Part shown: positions 6,601 to 9,727 of the stretch, piece by piece | Numbering within the stretch: the stretch's first letter is position 1 | How the letters are laid out: each line of letters opens with the position of its first letter | NCBI GenBank assembly: GCA_016844625.1 | Contig: JAERMN010000153.1 | Location: forward strand, 1 to 9,727 | Direction: 5' to 3' | DNA length: 9,727 bases | From: Deltaproteobacteria bacterium | Lineage (GTDB): Bacteria > Desulfobacterota > Binatia > UBA9968 | The notes under the pieces: generated by a model | Seen by the model: only the letters and a program-made list of their open reading frames with translations | Databases searched by the model: none | What the model was told of the DNA's origin: nothing | Translations under genes and position numbers: made by a program

Positions 6601-6978
6601 GACTCCCGCGGCGCGGTGCCGCCGGAGCGAACCGCGCTGGAGCGCTTGTCGCAGTCACAGCAACAAATGCAGTCGGCGATGCAACAGATGGCCCAGCGCG
6701 GCCAGCTCGGCAACATGCCGATGACCCGGCTGTTCCGCCAGGGCCGCTTCCTGCCCTATGGCAACATGACACCACTGCCGGGCATGCCGCAGTTCCCGGA
6801 GTTCGACATCGAGCAGGGCTTCACCGGTTTGGACACGGAGAAATTCCGCCTGCCGGGCAAAGAAGAATACAAAGCGCCGCGCAATTTCCGCGAGGAAATC
6901 CTCGACTCGCTCAAACAAGGCGTGCCACCACAGATGAAAGAGCAGATCGAGCGCTACTTCAAAAATCTTTCCGAGTAA
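3667..6978 (+). CDS. DUF4175-family large membrane protein with long coiled-coil domain
   Basis: This 1103-residue protein has two N-terminal transmembrane helices (about 28-48 and 56-78) and a third near 154-174. An extended beta-rich region (about 195-500) follows, opening with the DUF4175-like stretch NLAIEPKGLRVVRGTPVTI. After it come some 500 residues of predicted alpha-helical coiled coil with many Gln, Met, Glu and Arg residues, densest at about 688-778 and 990-1018. The C-terminus, NFREEILDSLKQG...MKEQIERYFKNL, resembles the conserved tail of this family. The function of DUF4175 proteins is not established. In this context it is probably an inner-membrane protein with a large periplasmic part, acting with the downstream protease and MoxR ATPase. 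The start is fixed by an in-frame TAA at 3658-3660, and no ribosome binding site is evident. The downstream TTG start lies seven bases after its stop, so the genes are cotranscribed. The family call is fairly sure; the role is inferred. Confidence 0.82.
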   Translation: MGQEEYQELSSFLRRFIRRFKLVQGVEGLCLTAICAVLLFGAGPAIFYLKTYLPYAPLAYSIVTGLVLLAAIGWTIYRFLGRLSQERAALYIEHKQPKLRNNLINSLQLYPQVVEAKNAPGFSASMVMALLRATRKQVATLNIEELLDKRRLNASLRLLGFLLAPVAAMLLFNPAWVGGTISMLTRPLDHLPPTETNLAIEPKGLRVVRGTPVTIQAAATGAIPAALELFTWQGINERGELVGAEKVAMENLGAGKFSAKIARLERTLNYRVATAGVTSAAYKAEAIDPPEIANIQLMLYPPAYTGLGSVAAAEGGIEGLKGSTVRLDAVTTKDVVKAEIMMDDGKKIPLKIDGRKLQANLVLFQSQAYRILVEDQHGYRNTPISYELRVKPDGFPTVDLLRPTEDLEINGDEILNLEYSARDDFGISEISLIAKIGDREDKIRLQKDDNKRLILRDQYKWDLGKLGLRDSEEAIFFLQVFDNDTISGPKIGTSRSVRLRLKNLKGEHQQIAEMVRDLNSRMVDLLADHLEKPQPGEKPTAQSKELNQRFEQNLTDAIKRTEEVMRRTEKDRMTDFATWSDLEALKRNMEFTKDELLRKQEQAATDEERLRAGDEISAELERMAMLSEDISKRMKAQDLANAAQDLARSQERLMDSLDKLQSGDKNLDAIMKQLADMFKSLSALQQAMSQLAQQMPDDFMNAEQMQGLGLDQMFKALDEIRKKLQAGDIEGARQLARELFNQMAQMLAAMQNMQRSQMASGMGRMQGEMQRQSNELQELAREQQEILVNTENLNSAALTERDAALKSKLDRFLEKSIAELGKLTELFPDREGADDPSLLTNLDDATMNALLRNLIAKLSAKDFPGFQEGDGYMRKELAKKRAPAQEARAQRADKSVGDIKSELEALLNEPAQALSDADKRQLRDLAQRQDVLKERTDTLHEKLESLFQLFPQLDPKIVQGIGEAGKAMGSAQNRLGQLDSRGAVPPERTALERLSQSQQQMQSAMQQMAQRGQLGNMPMTRLFRQGRFLPYGNMTPLPGMPQFPEFDIEQGFTGLDTEKFRLPGKEEYKAPRNFREEILDSLKQGVPPQMKEQIERYFKNLSE

Positions 6979-6985
6979 GTTCACC

Positions 6986-7255
6986 TTGAATCACCGAACG
7001 TTTTCCATTGCGGCGCTAGTTTTTCCACTGCTGCTGGCCGCCAGCCTGCTCGCCGCCGAAGCCGAGCGCGAATTCAAAGCCGGCGAAGATTTCCTCGAAG
7101 CCTGGCATATCGCCGACGCCGAGGCGCTCGCCGCCAAGGCGCTCAAAGACAATCCCAAGTCAGCCACCGCCTTTGGTCGTGGACTCGAAAGATCAACGGC
7201 GCCAAGCGATGAAGCTCTTGACCCAGCTGACTCTCGACGTGCACAAGTCGTTTAA
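6986..7255 (+). pseudogene. 5' fragment of the peptidase-MA/TPR protein: signal peptide and first TPR, then out of frame
   Basis: A TTG start seven bases after the DUF4175 stop opens a frame with a clear signal peptide (FSIAALVFPLLLAASLLAAEA, about residues 5-25). A TPR-like helix pair follows (EREFKAGEDFLEAWHIADAEALAAKALKDNPKSATAF, about 26-62). After about residue 62 the sequence becomes Arg/Pro/Ser-rich and stops at 7255, while the next frame (from 7173) takes up with VVDSKDQRRQAMKLL, which reads like the end of a TPR. The real gene therefore appears to begin here and continue in the 7173-8504 frame. The missing piece is probably part of one TPR unit, with a length of 3k+2 bases if frame is to be restored. 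It may be a true mutation or an assembly or sequencing error. Confidence 0.65.
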
Positions 7256-8504
7256 GCGTTTCGAGAGCGCTCATTTCATTTTGTTCGCCGACGAAAGAAG
7301 AGACGGCATTCTCGTGCCCCATGCTCTCGACGCATTGGAAAAAAGCTACGAAGCGATCGGCGCCGAGCTCGGCTACTATTCGAAAGAAAAAGTCCGCGTC
7401 GAGATCGCTCCGGATGCCACCAGTTTCAACGCCATTTCGACACTCTCATTGCGCGACATCGAAGAGACCGGCGCCGTCGGCATCTGCAAGTTCAATAAGC
7501 TCATGATCATCTCACCGCGGGCGCTGAGTTTCGGCTACAGGTGGGTCGATTCGCTGAGCCACGAATATCTGCACTACGCGATAGTCGGGCTGTCGAATAA
7601 CCAGGCGCCGATTTGGCTTCACGAAGGCATGGCGCGCTTTTACGAAACCCGCTGGCGCAAAGCGGCGGCGGCGAAAGCTGCCCATGAAGACTATCTCACG
7701 CCGGCCAATCAGACGCTGCTGGTGCAAGCGCTGGAGAAAAACCAGTTCGTCGGCTTTAAAAAAATGGAGCCGTCGCTGATTCATTTAGATACGCCGGAGC
7801 AAGTCCAGTTGGCCTACGCCGAAGCGGCTTCCGCGGTCGACTTTATCAATCAGAGTAAAGGCCGCAGCGGCATCCGCGACCTGCTTTCGACGCTCAAGGA
7901 CAACGCGACACCGGAAGCAATCGAGAAAGTTTACGGCATGTCGTTCGACGCCTTCGAGACCAAGTGGAAAGGCTTTCTCAAAACCAAGGGCTTAAAACCG
8001 ATCGAAGGCAGCCGCGTGCGCCGCTTGAAAGTGAGAAAAGATCAGAAGGAAGATGACGATGTTGTCGAGCTACGCGAAATTCAATCCGTGATCGCTCGTA
8101 ACCGCACTCATTTGGCGGATCAATTACTGAGTAAAAGCCGCCCGGTGGCGGCCTTGAACGAATACCGGCGCGCCTTGCAAGCGAGCCCGCAGTCACCGGT
8201 GATATTAAATAAACTCGGCCGCGTGATGGTCGATCAAAACCGCGCCGACGAAGCGTTGCCGCTGCTCAAGAAAGCCTTGGACATCGAGCCCGACGGCGTC
8301 AACACCTATATTCAACTCGGCCGCGCCTATCACGCGGCGAAGAATTTCAAGGAAGCGCGCGGCGTGCTTGAAGAGGCGCAGCAGATCAATCCGTTTCACC
8401 CGCTGATCTATCGTCTGCTCGGTGATATCTACAACGCGCTGGGCGAAGCGGAAAAAGCCCGGCAGGCGAAGGCGACTTTGGAAAAGCTCGCCGGCAGCAA
8501 CTAG
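7173..8504 (+). CDS. Peptidase-MA-like zinc metalloprotease with C-terminal TPR repeats (N-terminus displaced by frameshift)
   Basis: This frame encodes 443 residues. The gluzincin-type motif H130-E-Y-L-H134 (SLSHEYLHYAIV) is followed 16 residues later by E151 in WLHEGMARFYE, which gives the two zinc-binding histidines, the catalytic Glu and the third zinc-ligand Glu of the peptidase-MA family. The preceding region (VRVEIAPDATSFNAISTL...GAVGICKFNKLMIISPRAL) matches the usual N-terminal half of the catalytic domain. Three TPRs fill about residues 308-440. No signal peptide is present in this frame; it lies in the overlapping 6986 frame, so the intact product was probably secreted to the periplasm or anchored at the envelope. 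If translation starts independently, TTG 7173 or the ATG at 7209 would give a cytoplasmic protein. The catalytic residues are all present, so the break looks recent or artefactual. It probably works with the DUF4175 and MoxR products. Confidence 0.85.
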   Translation: MVVDSKDQRRQAMKLLTQLTLDVHKSFKRFESAHFILFADERRDGILVPHALDALEKSYEAIGAELGYYSKEKVRVEIAPDATSFNAISTLSLRDIEETGAVGICKFNKLMIISPRALSFGYRWVDSLSHEYLHYAIVGLSNNQAPIWLHEGMARFYETRWRKAAAAKAAHEDYLTPANQTLLVQALEKNQFVGFKKMEPSLIHLDTPEQVQLAYAEAASAVDFINQSKGRSGIRDLLSTLKDNATPEAIEKVYGMSFDAFETKWKGFLKTKGLKPIEGSRVRRLKVRKDQKEDDDVVELREIQSVIARNRTHLADQLLSKSRPVAALNEYRRALQASPQSPVILNKLGRVMVDQNRADEALPLLKKALDIEPDGVNTYIQLGRAYHAAKNFKEARGVLEEAQQINPFHPLIYRLLGDIYNALGEAEKARQAKATLEKLAGSN

Positions 8505-8587
8505 TTCACGCGGGCAGGATTGAAGCACCAGATCGACGACGAGCATGCAAACTCGCCGGATCGGCGCGGGTCCAAATAAGATCTTAG

Positions 8588-8730
8588 ATCCGAAGCACGA
8601 AATCCGAAACAAATTCAAATGTTCAAAAAAGCAGAAAATTCAAAAAAAGTTCGATCCGGATTCCTGATTTTGGATTTTCCGAATTTGAGTTGAATTTGAC
8701 TGCGTTTGTTTCGAATTTCGTGCTTCGGAT
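8588..8730. repeat. MITE-like AT-rich inverted repeat
   Basis: The terminal arms 8588-8613 and 8705-8730 are reverse complements with one mismatch in 26. Each carries the words GAAGCACGAAAT and CGAAACAAA. The 91-base interior also holds shorter inverted words (CAAATTCAAA near 8610 and its complement near 8690) and the 8-base palindrome ATCCGGAT. The composition is much more AT-rich than the flanking genes, and there is no coding capacity. This looks like a non-autonomous dispersed element inserted between the protease and MoxR genes. I recall similar CGAAGCACGAAATCCGAA repeats in other uncultured bacterial genomes, but I could not search. Confidence 0.75.
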
Positions 8731-8808
8731 TTCGGATTTTGCTTAGCGTCTTGAGGCGAGAGACTTTTTTGAAGTCGTGCCGCTCAAGCGCTAGAAAGTA
8801 ATTATTTT

Positions 8809-8815
8809 AAAGGAG
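8809..8815 (+). promoter_or_regulatory. Ribosome binding site of the MoxR gene
   Basis: AAAGGAG lies 13 bases before the ATG at 8829. The spacing is longer than the usual 5-9, but this is the strongest Shine-Dalgarno match next to any gene in the window, and no better in-frame start lies closer. Confidence 0.6.
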
Positions 8816-8828
8816 AACAAAACGCCCC

Positions 8829-9727
<899 letters not shown>

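Larger units (their letters stand above)
8505..8828. other. Intergenic gap before MoxR, filled by an AT-rich repeat
   Basis: No gene is supported in these 324 bases. A strong inverted repeat occupies 8588-8730. The remaining 3' part (8731-8828) is AT-rich near its end and contains a weak promoter-like pair, TTGAAG (8769-8774) and TAGAAA (8792-8797) with 17 bases between (4/6 matches each), then the MoxR ribosome binding site. No T-tailed hairpin that would act as an intrinsic terminator is seen after the protease gene. Confidence 0.6.

Overview
The window looks like a chromosomal segment of an uncultured Gram-negative bacterium with a deltaproteobacterial flavour (Desulfobacterota, Binatota or a neighbouring soil/sediment lineage). 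This is inferred from the moderately high GC content, the protein families present (EutA, DUF4175, peptidase-MA/TPR, MoxR) and the dispersed palindromes in the gaps. No rRNA, tRNA or phylogenetic marker gene is present, so the placement is weak.

The window has two divergent gene blocks. The left block is on the minus strand. From promoter-proximal to distal it holds an EutA-family actin-like ATPase (1502-3085), a 183-bp gap with a palindrome and a likely internal promoter, and then three tightly coupled genes: a 61-residue single-pass membrane protein (1133-1318), a signal-peptide/TPR/TM-anchored protein (299-1132), and an Fe-S ferredoxin-like protein (1-306) cut by the window edge. The stop of the small gene directly abuts the start of the TPR gene, and the TPR and Fe-S genes overlap by 8 bases. 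These three very likely form one operon for a membrane-associated redox or maturation function. EutA normally reactivates the B12-dependent ethanolamine ammonia-lyase, but no eutB, eutC or microcompartment gene is visible.

The divergent region (3086-3666) has no convincing gene. It contains two different palindromic repeat elements and a good sigma70-like promoter reading right.

The right block is on the plus strand. It holds a 1103-residue DUF4175-type membrane protein with a very long Gln/Met-rich coiled-coil region (3667-6978). Next is a peptidase-MA-like zinc metalloprotease with C-terminal TPRs, whose 5' part is out of frame with the rest (6986-7255 and 7173-8504). After a 324-bp gap filled by an AT-rich MITE-like inverted repeat comes a MoxR-family AAA+ ATPase (from 8829, cut by the window edge). 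MoxR ATPases usually precede DUF58/VWA genes in envelope or chaperone operons, and the DUF4175 and protease genes fit as envelope partners of that module.

The three intergenic gaps of more than 150 bp hold four dispersed, imperfect palindromes of unlike sequence, one each in the two outer gaps and two in the divergent region. The most interesting points are the orphan EutA next to a small membrane/TPR/Fe-S operon, the incomplete cysteine set of the Fe-S protein, the broken protease, and the repeat-filled gaps.
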